This document shows, piece after piece, positions 1-8,913 of a stretch of 64,000 nucleotides of DNA. The position numbers were made by a program, and so were the translations under genes. The stretch spans positions 5,499 through 69,498 of the forward strand of contig JBJOII010000007.1 in the NCBI GenBank assembly GCA_046047235.1, given 5' to 3'. This DNA comes from JBMTVN01 sp046047235 (GTDB taxonomy: Bacteria; Verrucomicrobiota; Verrucomicrobiia; Limisphaerales; JAHDYP01). The first letter of the stretch is position 1; each line of letters opens with the position of its first letter. Below the pieces are notes generated by a model that worked only from the letters and a program-made list of their open reading frames with translations, did no database searches and was not told the origin of the DNA.

Positions 1-1
1 C

Positions 2-871
2 ACCCCCTTCGACTTCGATGCCGATTACGACACAGACTTCTACCTGTGCAATGACGCCACCCCCAACCTGCTCCTCGTCAATGACGGCCACGGCCACTTC
101 ACCGAAGAAGCCGGCCTGCGCGGAGTCGCCTTCAATGCACAAGGTGAAGCCGCCGGCTCCATGACCGCCGCCATCGGTGACTATAATCAGGACCTCCTCC
201 CGGATATCCTCGTCTCACGACTCGGCTACGGTTCCCTCTACACCAGCACACCCAACAAGGTCTTCGAAGACCGCATGCTCGCCTCCAAACTCGGACAATT
301 CACCGCCCAATACGTCGGCTGGGGCAGTAACTTCATCGACTACGACAACGACGGCGACCTCGATGCATTCGTAGCCAACGGCGATGCCCACCATCTCGTC
401 GGATGGGAAAGCCTGCTGCTCCGCAATGAAGGCGACAACACCTTCACCGATGCCGTCGAAGACGGCGGCACCTTCTTCCGACAAAAAATCCGTGCCCGCG
501 CTTCCGTCCAGCTCGACTACAACAACGACGGCCAACAAGACGTGCTCGTCACCGCCATGGGCGACCGCCCCTTCCTCCTGAAAAACCAATCCAAACCCAA
601 TGACAACCACTGGATCACCCTCCAACTCAAAGGAACTACAAGCAACCGTGACGGGTTTGGGGCATGGGTCACTATCACGACCTCCTCCGGATCCCAACGT
701 GCCGAACACCGGTGCCCCACAGCCTTCCTCGGATCCTCCGACCCCAGGCTCCACTTCGGAATCGGCCCAGCCAGCGAAGTCTCCAAACTCCATATCCGCT
801 GGCCCAGCGGCAAGGAACAAACCCTCACGGAAATCCCCGCCGACCAAATCCTCCCCGTGCAGGAACCATGA
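2..871 (+). CDS. ASPIC/UnbV and FG-GAP repeat exported protein (CRTAC1-like), 5' partial
   Basis: The frame is open from the window edge, so the N-terminus is missing. Visible repeats such as DFDADYDTDFYLCN and DYDNDGDLDAFVANG have the Asp-rich calcium-binding look of FG-GAP/VCBS beta-propeller blades. The C-terminal ~70 residues (GFGAWVTI, LHFGIG, IRWPSGKEQ) match the ASPIC/UnbV domain that ends CRTAC1-like secreted proteins. The role of this family is not settled; extracellular binding or adhesion is usual speculation. The stop overlaps the next start (ATGA), so the protein is translationally coupled to a haem lipoprotein and is the first visible member of a seven-gene cassette. Family assignment is firm and function unknown. 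Confidence 0.9.
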   Translation, partial: TPFDFDADYDTDFYLCNDATPNLLLVNDGHGHFTEEAGLRGVAFNAQGEAAGSMTAAIGDYNQDLLPDILVSRLGYGSLYTSTPNKVFEDRMLASKLGQFTAQYVGWGSNFIDYDNDGDLDAFVANGDAHHLVGWESLLLRNEGDNTFTDAVEDGGTFFRQKIRARASVQLDYNNDGQQDVLVTAMGDRPFLLKNQSKPNDNHWITLQLKGTTSNRDGFGAWVTITTSSGSQRAEHRCPTAFLGSSDPRLHFGIGPASEVSKLHIRWPSGKEQTLTEIPADQILPVQEP

Positions 872-2289
872 ACCCCCTGGAACACCACCCGATCACCGGC
901 AGCATCGCCGCCCTCTGCCTTCTCCTCGCCGGATGCAGCCCTTCCGTCCCTCAAGGCTCCCTCATCGTCACGCAAACCCCATCACTCGACCGGAAAGCAT
1001 CCCTCCCCTACTCCGAGGGATCCCGCATCGTTGCCATCCCCCCTGACGGCAAGCCTGAAGCCGCCACACTCCTCACTCCCGGTCTCGCTGCCGCCGGACA
1101 GCCCGCCCTGTCCCCGGATGGCTCCCAGCTCCTTTTCACCGGGCGCAAGGACAAGACAGACCCATGGCAGGTCTACCGAATTCAGCTGCACCCCAAACTG
1201 TCCCCACCAGAGAAATTGACTCAACAACCCCACGGCGCCGCCTTTCCCGCCTGGCTGCCCAATGGCCACTTCATCTTCATCTCACCCCCACCCACCACCG
1301 TTCCTCCCCCAATCACCACCCCCGCCATTTACGCCCAATCCTTCGAAGACGGCTTCGCCGAACAACTCACCCACACGACCCGCCCCGTCAAAGACCTCAC
1401 CGTCCTACAGGATGGGCGCATCCTGTTCGTCTCCGAAATCGCTGCGCCCCCCAACCCCGCCGACGCTCTGTTCACCATCAACAACGACGGAACAGAGATC
1501 ACCGCCTTCGCCGCCACTCATGATTCCCCCTCCCTAATCCGCCACCCCCGCGAACTGCCCGATGGCCGTGTGGCGTTCTTCGCCAAACCCACCACCGGCC
1601 CCGACCAGAGGGAAACTCTCCAGCAGGTCCAACTCAGCCATCCCTTCTCCAGCCGCCAGACACTCCTCACCCCCAATACCGCACCCGCTTACTTTGAACC
1701 CGGCCCAGCCAACACGATCCTCGTCAGCCAACTCATCCACCCCTCCGCCAGCCCCGGCCCCACACTCGGTTGCATCTCCCGCCTCCAGCCCAATGGCGAG
1801 CCACACGACAGGGGATTCGATGACCCCGCTTATATCGATCTCGAAGTAGTCCACGTCTCCCCTACATCCAAACCCATGGGCCGACTCTCCACCATCGACA
1901 CTAACCTGAGTTACGGCCGCATCCTCTGCCTCAACGCCAATTTCACCGAACAAGCGGCCGCAGGCCACCCCGGCACCCCCGCCAAATGGGTTCGCTTCAG
2001 CACACCTGCCCCCAACTCCACACCCCGTGTCCTCGGAGAAGCCCCCATCCATGAAGACGGCTCCTTCCTCGCAACACTCCCCGCCGACCTCCCCCTCACG
2101 CTGCAAACCCTCGACGCACAACGCCAGCCTATCGCCACTCTCCATACCCCGTTCTGGCTGCGGCCCGGTGAAAACCGCGCCTGCGTCGGCTGCCATGAAC
2201 CCCATAACCACGCGCCGCAAAACCTCCGCCCCGTCGCCGTCAACTTCCCACCCGAACCTCTCGCCTCCAACCTCACTCTCGCCCCGTGA
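868..2289 (+). CDS. HzsA-like lipoprotein with PD40/WD-type propeller and one c-type haem site
   Basis: About 473 residues. I chose ATG 868 because it overlaps the upstream stop and gives a lipoprotein signal with lipobox LLLAGC; an in-frame upstream start at 664 lies inside the previous gene. The body has TolB/PD40-like repeats (SPDGSQLLFTG, LPNGHFIFIS, LPDGRVAFFA). The C-terminal part carries a single haem motif CVGCH at residues 439-443. The arrangement resembles proteins annotated as HzsA-related (hydrazine synthase alpha, middle domain) in planctomycetes and verrucomicrobia. That name reflects fold similarity; one haem site gives no basis for hydrazine synthesis. It is probably a lipid-anchored periplasmic or surface electron-transfer or binding protein. 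The stop overlaps the next GTG start. Confidence 0.85.
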   Translation: MNPLEHHPITGSIAALCLLLAGCSPSVPQGSLIVTQTPSLDRKASLPYSEGSRIVAIPPDGKPEAATLLTPGLAAAGQPALSPDGSQLLFTGRKDKTDPWQVYRIQLHPKLSPPEKLTQQPHGAAFPAWLPNGHFIFISPPPTTVPPPITTPAIYAQSFEDGFAEQLTHTTRPVKDLTVLQDGRILFVSEIAAPPNPADALFTINNDGTEITAFAATHDSPSLIRHPRELPDGRVAFFAKPTTGPDQRETLQQVQLSHPFSSRQTLLTPNTAPAYFEPGPANTILVSQLIHPSASPGPTLGCISRLQPNGEPHDRGFDDPAYIDLEVVHVSPTSKPMGRLSTIDTNLSYGRILCLNANFTEQAAAGHPGTPAKWVRFSTPAPNSTPRVLGEAPIHEDGSFLATLPADLPLTLQTLDAQRQPIATLHTPFWLRPGENRACVGCHEPHNHAPQNLRPVAVNFPPEPLASNLTLAP

Positions 2290-4343
2290 GAAAAAAAGCC
2301 GCCATCGCCCTGCTCCTGCTGCTCGCCGTCACCGCCGCCGCCGGCGCCATCACACTTTCCCGCCTCGACGATGAACAACGCCAGAAGCTCTACATCTGGA
2401 TCAACGATAGTTCCCGCTCGCTAGGACTCGGCATCCGTGAACGCGACCTAAAGCACATGCAGCGCATGACCAGCCTGCCCGATGTGTCCAATGTCCGCTG
2501 CCGCGATTGCCACGGCATCACCACGGAATCACTCCCCTGGAACCAACCCCACCCCAAACACCCCGCCCCCGCCGGTCTCGCCGTCCACCCCAATGGCTCC
2601 AAACTCTACGCCGCTATCCCCCAAACCTCAGAAATCCTCGAAATCGATACGCAATCCCTCCAAACACTCCGCCGCACAACCATCCCCGGTCAACCCACCA
2701 GCCTCACTCTCAATACCCAGGGAACCACACTCTATACCACCCTCCAACACGAAGACTCCGTAGCCGCCATCCCCCTCGACTCCTTTACCGAATCCCAACG
2801 CTCCTACGTCGGCCTCCTACCCGCCGCCATCGCCTTTGCCACCACCCCCAACGGCCCCCAACTCGTCGTCGCCAATAGCGGCAGTGACAATGTCTCCATC
2901 CTCAATGCGGAATCCCTCAAGGAAATCACCCGCCTCAGCTCCGGACGCGAACCCCACGCCGTCGCCATCAGCCCCGATGGCACCCGCGCCGTCATCGCCT
3001 GCCGACTCGCCCATATCCCTGACCTCGACCAATCCCCGCACAGCGAAGTCACTGTCATCGACCTCACGCGCAATCGCGTCATCCAACGCCATAACCTCGA
3101 CTCCGCCCACCTCTCTGAAGGCACTGCGTTCGTCCCCGGCCAACCCTATACGCTCACACCTCTCGTACGCGTCCGAAACCTCATCCCCATCACCCAAGTC
3201 GCCCGCGGCTGGGTCATGTCCTCGGGCCTCGCCCTCATCCAACCCGACCAGACTACCCCGGCACTCCAAATCCCCACCGATGAAGCCAACCGCTTCTTTG
3301 CCGACCCCTCCGGCATCGTCGTCCACCCTAAAGGTCACCAGGCCTACTTCGCCTCCGGAGGAAGTGACTGCATCACGGTCATCGACCTCGACAAACTCAA
3401 CTCCTGGATCCAAACCGCCGCCGCACACCAACTCCAACAGGCCATCCATAACCTCGAGCTCGCCCCCACCTACATCACCAAACGTATCCCCACCCGCCGA
3501 AACCCCCAGCACCTCGCCCTCAGCCCCGACGGCTCCTCCCTCTTCGTCTCCGAATACCTCAACGACTCCATCCTCGTTATCAATACCTCCACTCTCGAGC
3601 CCTCCGGCCGAATGACTCTCGCCACCAATGGCGATGAAGACCCCGTCCGGCGCGGACAAAAAATGTTCACCACCGCGTTCCGCACGTTCCAAAGCCAGTT
3701 CTCCTGCCGCTCCTGCCACCCCGGCGGACACGTCGATGGCCTGACCTACGACTTCGACGGAGACGGTATCGGCGACAACCGCCTCGATAACCGCAGCCTC
3801 CAAGGCCTCGCCGGAACCTGGCCGTTCAAATGGAACGGCAAAAACCCCAGCCTCAGCGTCCAATGCGGCCCCCGCTTCGCCAAGGTCCTCATGCGCACCG
3901 ACCCCTTCTCCGAATCCGAACTCCAAGACCTCTCCGCCTTCATCGAATCCATGCCCCCCGCCCGAACAGTCCACGCCTCCCACGCCAACCACCCCCTCAC
4001 CCCGGCCCAGCAACGCGGCCGCGCCACCTTCTTCGCCACCCAAACCCCCTCCGGCAAAGAAATCCCCCGCGAACGCCAGTGCAGCACCTGCCACCTGCCC
4101 CCCCTCTACACCAATCGACAAAAATCCGCGATCGGCACCGCCGCCGCCTCCGATGCCTCAGACGAGTTCGATACCCCGCACCTCCTCGGCATCGCCGCCT
4201 CCGCCCCCTACCTCCACGACGGACGCGCCAAAACCCTCGAAGAACTCTGGACCGTCTACCAAACCAATGACCTCCACGGCGTCAGTAGCTACATGAACAA
4301 ACAACAGCTCAATGACCTCGTGGAATTCCTCAAAACCCTATGA
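2286..4343 (+). CDS. YVTN beta-propeller, MauG/cytochrome c peroxidase-like multihaem protein
   Basis: 685 residues from a GTG start that overlaps the upstream TGA. An N-terminal hydrophobic segment (residues 5-22) acts as signal or anchor. Haem motif CRDCH lies at 72-76. YVTN-type repeats fill roughly 90-450 (LAVHPNGSKLYAAIP, VAISPDGTRAVIAC, LALSPDGSSLFVSEY). Two more motifs, CRSCH (474-478) and CSTCH (599-603), sit in a C-terminal di-haem module. The sequence TPHLLGIAASAPYLHDGRA is the signature of dihaem peroxidases and MauG-like proteins. It probably acts in the periplasm as an oxidase, peroxidase or electron carrier. ATGA overlap with the next gene implies co-translation with the propeller protein. 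The substrate is not readable from sequence. Confidence 0.88.
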   Translation: MRKKAAIALLLLLAVTAAAGAITLSRLDDEQRQKLYIWINDSSRSLGLGIRERDLKHMQRMTSLPDVSNVRCRDCHGITTESLPWNQPHPKHPAPAGLAVHPNGSKLYAAIPQTSEILEIDTQSLQTLRRTTIPGQPTSLTLNTQGTTLYTTLQHEDSVAAIPLDSFTESQRSYVGLLPAAIAFATTPNGPQLVVANSGSDNVSILNAESLKEITRLSSGREPHAVAISPDGTRAVIACRLAHIPDLDQSPHSEVTVIDLTRNRVIQRHNLDSAHLSEGTAFVPGQPYTLTPLVRVRNLIPITQVARGWVMSSGLALIQPDQTTPALQIPTDEANRFFADPSGIVVHPKGHQAYFASGGSDCITVIDLDKLNSWIQTAAAHQLQQAIHNLELAPTYITKRIPTRRNPQHLALSPDGSSLFVSEYLNDSILVINTSTLEPSGRMTLATNGDEDPVRRGQKMFTTAFRTFQSQFSCRSCHPGGHVDGLTYDFDGDGIGDNRLDNRSLQGLAGTWPFKWNGKNPSLSVQCGPRFAKVLMRTDPFSESELQDLSAFIESMPPARTVHASHANHPLTPAQQRGRATFFATQTPSGKEIPRERQCSTCHLPPLYTNRQKSAIGTAAASDASDEFDTPHLLGIAASAPYLHDGRAKTLEELWTVYQTNDLHGVSSYMNKQQLNDLVEFLKTL

Positions 4344-5488
4344 AAAGCCGCAACCTCATCAATCACGCCGCCCGCCCCCAAACCCTCGCAGCCCTGGCCG
4401 CCACCACCCTCCTGCTCCCCTTCACCACCCCAGCCGCCCCAACCTCCCCCCTCCCCATCATCGAACGCTTCGAGTCCTTCTCCCAAAAAGACGGCATCCC
4501 CGCCGCCAAGGTCCACGCGGTGTTCAAAAGCTCCTCCGACGAACTCTGGCTCGGCACCTGGAACGGCCTCTGCCAACGCCAACCCAATGGCTCCTTCAAA
4601 CGCTTCGGAACCGAACACGGCCTCAGCCATAAAATGGTCACCACCATCACCGAACATAAAAATACCGGCGACCTCTGGGTCGGCACCATGCGCGGCCTCT
4701 CCCACTTCAGCGCCGGCCGCATCACAGCCTACACCCAAACCGATAGCGGCCTGCCCAATAACGTCGTCTATTCAGTCGATATCGTCGATAACACGCTCTG
4801 GGTCGCCACCGCCGCCGGCGCCGGCTCCCTCGACCTCCTCACCCACCAATGGAAGATCTACGACCACAATAATTCCCCCATGCATGAACCCTGGTGCTAC
4901 GCCGTCAAAATCATCCCCTCCACAGTCTTCATCGGCGTCTGGGGAGGCGGCATCCTGGAACAAGACCTCACCTCCGAACGCTTTAAGGAATATCGTGACC
5001 CCGACCGCGATTTCCATTACGACCTCTTCCCCGATGACGGCCCCATCAACGACATCACGTCCTGGCTCGACTGGGAGGACGGCATTCTCTGGCAATGCAC
5101 CTACTTCGGCTTCTCCCGCTACGACGGAAAACAATGGAAAACTTGGGTCGAAGACAAAAGCCCGTTACGCTCCAACTTCACCCAGTTCGTGGTCGCCAAA
5201 AACCACGTGGCATGGATAGGCACCGATAACGGCGTCTCCGTCACCGATGGCCTGAACTGGATCAATTATTACACGGACGAAAACCAACAGGGCTGGCGCG
5301 AAATCCACTCGCCCGACCAGCCCGTAGCAAAACAGAAAACCGATACCGCCCTATGTAACAACTTCGTGCTGGGACTCCATGTTGATGACTCAGAGGTGTG
5401 GTTCGCCACCTCTCTCGGCCTCAGCCGCGGCATCATCGCCCGTCCCAACCCCGAAAATCACCCCCTCGTATCCCATGTCACAAACTGA
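4340..5488 (+). CDS. Stand-alone two-component-regulator propeller (Reg_prop) exported protein
   Basis: 382 residues, starting in an ATGA overlap with the cytochrome gene. An N-terminal signal (hydrophobic stretch ending near TTPAAP) is followed by seven recognisable blade motifs: ELWLGTWNGL, DLWVGTMRGL, TLWVATAAGA, VFIGVWGGGI, ILWQCTYFGF, VAWIGTDNGV and EVWFATSLGL. This is the Reg_prop repeat normally seen as the periplasmic sensor half of hybrid two-component systems. Here no transmembrane segment, histidine kinase or DNA-binding domain follows, so the propeller is free. Seven blades make a complete ring. It may be a ligand-binding partner of the neighbouring haem proteins (inference). The RidA start lies inside its 3' end, giving a 14-bp overlap. 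Confidence 0.88.
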   Translation: MKSRNLINHAARPQTLAALAATTLLLPFTTPAAPTSPLPIIERFESFSQKDGIPAAKVHAVFKSSSDELWLGTWNGLCQRQPNGSFKRFGTEHGLSHKMVTTITEHKNTGDLWVGTMRGLSHFSAGRITAYTQTDSGLPNNVVYSVDIVDNTLWVATAAGAGSLDLLTHQWKIYDHNNSPMHEPWCYAVKIIPSTVFIGVWGGGILEQDLTSERFKEYRDPDRDFHYDLFPDDGPINDITSWLDWEDGILWQCTYFGFSRYDGKQWKTWVEDKSPLRSNFTQFVVAKNHVAWIGTDNGVSVTDGLNWINYYTDENQQGWREIHSPDQPVAKQKTDTALCNNFVLGLHVDDSEVWFATSLGLSRGIIARPNPENHPLVSHVTN

Positions 5489-6125
5489 ACCCAACCCCGA
5501 ACACCAAACCAATAACACCATGTCCTCCTGCAATAATACCGCCATGCCCCCCGCCGATGTCGATGCCGACCGCAACGTCAATTACAGCGAAGCCGAAAAG
5601 CTCGAACGCAGCACCCTCGGCCTCCCCGCCTGCGAACCATCCCCCACCGGGCTCATCAAAAAAATGCCGCAAGGCCGTACACCCATACCCCGCAAAGCCA
5701 TCACCGCCCGCGATGTCCTCAATGAAGCCCCGGATTACGGTAGCGCATTCCCCCGCGGACTCCGCATCGACCTCCCCGGCGGCGTCACCCAACTCCTCAT
5801 CAGTGGCACCTCCTCCGTCGGCCCCGACGGCGAAACGCTCTACGCCGGTGACTTCCGCGCCCAACTCTGGCGCACCTTCCACAACATCACCCGCCTCCTC
5901 GAAAGCGAAGGCGCCACCTGGGAAGACATCGTCCGCACCACCTGCTACATCCGCGATATCGAACGCGATTACCGCGACTTCAACAGTGTCCGTAACGAGT
6001 TCTATACCTCCCTCGGCCTGAACCCGTTCCCCGCCAGCACCGCCATCCAGGCCCGCATCTGCCGCAGCGATCTTCTGGTCGAAATCGAAGCCATCGCCAT
6101 GTTCACCCGCACCGGAGCGTCCTAA
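5475..6125 (+). CDS. RidA/YjgF/UK114 family protein with N-terminal extension
   Basis: 216 residues from ATG 5475; a second ATG at 5521 is possible. The C-terminal ~120 residues form a RidA-type domain: SGTSSVGPDGETLYAGDF, a helix with QLWRTFHNITRLL, TTCYIRDI and the end segment QARICRSDLLVEIEAIA. Its arginine (ARIC) corresponds to the catalytic arginine of imine deaminases. RidA proteins hydrolyse reactive enamine/imine intermediates; other Rid subfamilies have other substrates. The N-terminal ~85 residues are an unassigned extension with three cysteines and no signal peptide, so this appears to be the only cytoplasmic product of the cassette. It overlaps the propeller gene and lies 25 bp before a periplasmic amino-acid-binding-type protein, which fits a role with an amine substrate (inference). 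Confidence 0.88.
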   Translation: MSQTEPNPEHQTNNTMSSCNNTAMPPADVDADRNVNYSEAEKLERSTLGLPACEPSPTGLIKKMPQGRTPIPRKAITARDVLNEAPDYGSAFPRGLRIDLPGGVTQLLISGTSSVGPDGETLYAGDFRAQLWRTFHNITRLLESEGATWEDIVRTTCYIRDIERDYRDFNSVRNEFYTSLGLNPFPASTAIQARICRSDLLVEIEAIAMFTRTGAS

Positions 6126-6150
6126 ACCCAAGACCCTAAAGGTCCCAGCC

Positions 6151-7593
6151 ATGCCCCTCCATGCCTCAAACCATACCCCACGGAGAACCTCACACCCCAT
6201 AGGCAGGCTGGTGACCCCAACCAGTATCCTCGCCCTAGTGGGTCTGACGCTCTGCACCGCCACCCCCACCCACGCAGCCTATGGCAGCCGCGAACCCGCA
6301 GCCCTGCCACCACCCACAGAATCCACCACCTCACCAGACGGTGCAGGCTACAACGCCGCCGGGGATGCCTACCCCTACTACGGAGGGGTCGCCGATGAAC
6401 TGATCCCCTTCCGCAACGTCGAACCATACAACCGTTACTGGACTAAACGCCTCCCCTTCCGCGGACCCGGCGCCGAATACCCCGACCCCGAAAACCTCAC
6501 CACCCTCAAGGTCGGACTCCTCAGCCCCAACCGCCGCGGACCAGAAGGCGCCCGAGGCCAACGAACCCGCCAAGGTGTCGAACTCGCCTTCGAGGAAGCC
6601 AACCAAAACCGCCCCGCCAACGCTCTCCCCTTCCAACTCGTCCACCGCGAAGACTCCCCCCAATGGGGCTCCGCCGCCAATATAGCCGTCGAATTCAAAG
6701 ACGAGGAGGTCCTCGGTTTCCTCGGAACCATCGACGGTGACGCCACTCACGTCGCTCTCCGCGTCGCCCTCAAAATCGAAACCTATATCATCAACACTTC
6801 CGACCCCGACCCCACCCTCACCGAAACCCAAATCCCCTGGCTAACCCGTGTCCTCCCCGATGAACGCCAGCAATGCGCCATCCTCGCCGACCTAGCCGTT
6901 AAAAAATACGGCTGCCAACGCATCGCCGTCTTCCGCGAAAGCAGCCGCCCCGGCCGGGTCGGCGTCATGCACTTCGTCAATTTCATCCGACGACTCGGCT
7001 TCCCCCCCGTACAACACCTGTTCTTCCTCCCTGGCCAGGAGGATATCTCCACCCAGCTCACCGCCATCCAAGCCTCCAACCCCGATGCCGTCCTCTTCTA
7101 TGGACAACCAGCCGATATCGGCCGCTTCGCCCGCATCTTCCGTGAAGCCGGTATCACCGCACGCTTCTTCGGCTTTGACCGGCTCTATGAACCCGCCTTC
7201 CAACAAGCCGCCGGCACCGCCGCAGACGGCTTCACCATCCCCTATTACTTCAACCCCAACCGCAACGACACAACCTGGACAGAATTCGCCACCCGCTACG
7301 AAAAGCGCTGGAACGAACCACCCGATATCTACGCCGCCTACGGCTACGACGGCGCCCGCCTCATGATGGAGGCCATCGACAAGGCCGGCCCCAACCGGTT
7401 CCGTGTCCGGGACTACCTCGCCAACCTCGACTCATGGCAGGGCGTCACCGGCCCCATGACCTTCGACGGCCGCTGGGATAATACCGCCCCCATGTGGACC
7501 GCCCGGTTCGAGGAAGGCAAATGGCACTTCATGCCACCCGCAAATCCAGAGGAAGTCTTGAGCCAAAACCAACCCAACCCGGCCGGCCCATGA
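6151..7593 (+). CDS. ABC-type branched-chain amino acid/amide substrate-binding protein (type I PBP)
   Basis: 480 residues. An N-terminal signal (hydrophobic core ILALVGLTLC, cleavage near THAAYG) is followed by a linker and a Peripla_BP_6-like domain (VGLLSPNRRGPEGARGQRTRQG near residue 125, then GFLGTIDGDATHVALRVA, a LPDERQQCAILAD hinge region, GFDRLYEPAF and AAYGYDGARLMMEAI). LivJ-type proteins deliver amino acids, amides or urea to ABC importers, but no permease or ATPase gene is nearby. The protein is longer than typical LivJ (~370) because of the N-terminal Pro-rich section. Its stop overlaps the start of a second binding protein. Ligand unknown. Family assignment is firm. Confidence 0.88.
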   Translation: MPLHASNHTPRRTSHPIGRLVTPTSILALVGLTLCTATPTHAAYGSREPAALPPPTESTTSPDGAGYNAAGDAYPYYGGVADELIPFRNVEPYNRYWTKRLPFRGPGAEYPDPENLTTLKVGLLSPNRRGPEGARGQRTRQGVELAFEEANQNRPANALPFQLVHREDSPQWGSAANIAVEFKDEEVLGFLGTIDGDATHVALRVALKIETYIINTSDPDPTLTETQIPWLTRVLPDERQQCAILADLAVKKYGCQRIAVFRESSRPGRVGVMHFVNFIRRLGFPPVQHLFFLPGQEDISTQLTAIQASNPDAVLFYGQPADIGRFARIFREAGITARFFGFDRLYEPAFQQAAGTAADGFTIPYYFNPNRNDTTWTEFATRYEKRWNEPPDIYAAYGYDGARLMMEAIDKAGPNRFRVRDYLANLDSWQGVTGPMTFDGRWDNTAPMWTARFEEGKWHFMPPANPEEVLSQNQPNPAGP

Positions 7594-8678
7594 GCCGCCC
7601 CCCCTCCCTCAAACCTCCCGGCCTGCACCCGCTGCTCACCCTGCTCTGCTTGCTGCTCTGCAGCCCCCTCGCCCACTCACAGCCAACACCCAAAATCGGC
7701 TTCCTCCTCCCACCCGATACACCCCACCTCGAATCTCTCGAGCTCGCCGCCACGCTGGCTGCCACTCTCTCAGTCCCCAATGGCGCACCACCCGCCACCC
7801 TCGTCATCCGCGGCAAAACCGGCCAGTGGGGCGACGATGGCACAGAGGCCGCCCGCCTCGCCATCGATGACGAAGTCAACAGCCTGATCACGCCACCCGA
7901 TGGCTCCGCCAGCCACCTCGTGCTCCAAGTCGCCGGCCGCACAGGCCTCCCCACCCTATCCCTCTGCCCCGACACCTCAGTCGTCGGAGCCGGAATCCCC
8001 TGGCACCTCCAGATAACACCCGATACCCAACATCAAGCCCTCACCATCCTCCAATACATCCGCAACCACCACCCACCCCCTTGGATAGCCATCGTCCCCG
8101 AAGGCAGAGCCGGACGCGAAATCAGCAATGACCTCGCACATGCAGCCGCAACCATCCATCACCCCACCCCCGATATACTCTCGTTCCCCACAAACTCTGC
8201 CTCCCGGAATCAGCTCGCCCACAATGCCCTCTTGTCCTCGCCCACAACCATCCTCGTCTGGCTCAACCCCCAACCCGCCGCAACAGTCACCACTCTACTC
8301 CGTAAAGCCGGCTTCAAAGGAACCCTCGCCGGCCCACTCCACCTCCAATCCCCACGCTTCCTCACCGCAGCAGGCCCTCACGCTGAATCATTCCTCACAC
8401 CCGCCTGGACCCCACCCCAATCCGTGACACTGAACGCGTTCTCCCATCAGTACAAAAGCAAGCTCGGCCTGCCCCCCGATCCATCCGCACTCCTCACCGC
8501 CGATGCCGTCCTCCTCCTCCGTAACACCCTCCCACCAAACCCCGCACCCGGTCCGCTCCAACTCCCCACCAACCTCACCGGACTGTCCGGCCCCCTCACC
8601 TTCGACACCAGCGGTCGCCGTCTACTCCCTCTCCACCTGCTCCGCCTCAAGAACGGAACCTGGACCCCAATCCAGTAA
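7590..8678 (+). CDS. Second type I periplasmic binding protein, divergent
   Basis: 362 residues. ATG 7590 overlaps the previous TGA (ATGA) and supplies a clear signal peptide (LLTLLCLLLCSPLAHSQ), so I prefer it to the longer upstream reading. After KIGFLLPPDTPH the protein follows the type I binding-protein layout, ending with LSGPLTFDTSGRR, the closing strand also seen in LivJ-like proteins. It is shorter and more divergent than its neighbour and very rich in Pro, His, Thr and Leu, matching the C-rich coding strand. It may be a receptor lobe rather than a transporter component. No permease follows; the next stretch is a repeat-bearing intergenic region. Confidence 0.75.
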   Translation: MSRPPSLKPPGLHPLLTLLCLLLCSPLAHSQPTPKIGFLLPPDTPHLESLELAATLAATLSVPNGAPPATLVIRGKTGQWGDDGTEAARLAIDDEVNSLITPPDGSASHLVLQVAGRTGLPTLSLCPDTSVVGAGIPWHLQITPDTQHQALTILQYIRNHHPPPWIAIVPEGRAGREISNDLAHAAATIHHPTPDILSFPTNSASRNQLAHNALLSSPTTILVWLNPQPAATVTTLLRKAGFKGTLAGPLHLQSPRFLTAAGPHAESFLTPAWTPPQSVTLNAFSHQYKSKLGLPPDPSALLTADAVLLLRNTLPPNPAPGPLQLPTNLTGLSGPLTFDTSGRRLLPLHLLRLKNGTWTPIQ

Positions 8679-8796
8679 ACCCGACCACTCTTGGCCGTTG
8701 ACCGTAGACTGTGAGCTTTGAAGCGTCAGGCAGCCCTCAGCCCTTCCTCTTTCGCTCTTTGAGCTTCGAAGTACAGGCATCTCTCCACCCTCTACC

Positions 8797-8850
8797 CTCT
8801 CCTCTCTTCCCTCTACCTGCCTCGCGCCACCACGCGATGCAAAAGCCCTC
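8797..8850. repeat. Dispersed intergenic repeat, copy A
   Basis: CT-rich block followed by a small hairpin (TCGCG 8822-8826, six-base loop, CGCGA 8833-8837) and then ATGCAAAAGCCC. The same order recurs at 11240-11300 and 31798-31860 with different hairpin arms. The rest of the 8679-8913 gap holds similar CT-rich text and no convincing gene. Confidence 0.6.
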
Positions 8851-8913
8851 CGCACCAACCGGTTTTCAGGGTTGTCCGATCCTCCCCCATCGTCAATTAT
8901 GCCCGCAATCTGT

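Noticed and set aside
664..867. Upstream extension of the HzsA-like gene to 664
   Set aside because: It lies in another frame of the ASPIC/UnbV gene, and the ATG at 868 gives a proper lipoprotein signal.
868..2289. Hydrazine synthase activity (anammox) for the HzsA-like protein
   Set aside because: Only one CXXCH is present and no hzsB/hzsC genes are nearby; similarity is confined to propeller/domain architecture.
2817..4121. 434-codon minus-strand open frame opposite the YVTN cytochrome
   Set aside because: Gly/Glu/Val-rich translation typical of antisense to C-rich coding DNA; the sense frame has haem and propeller motifs.
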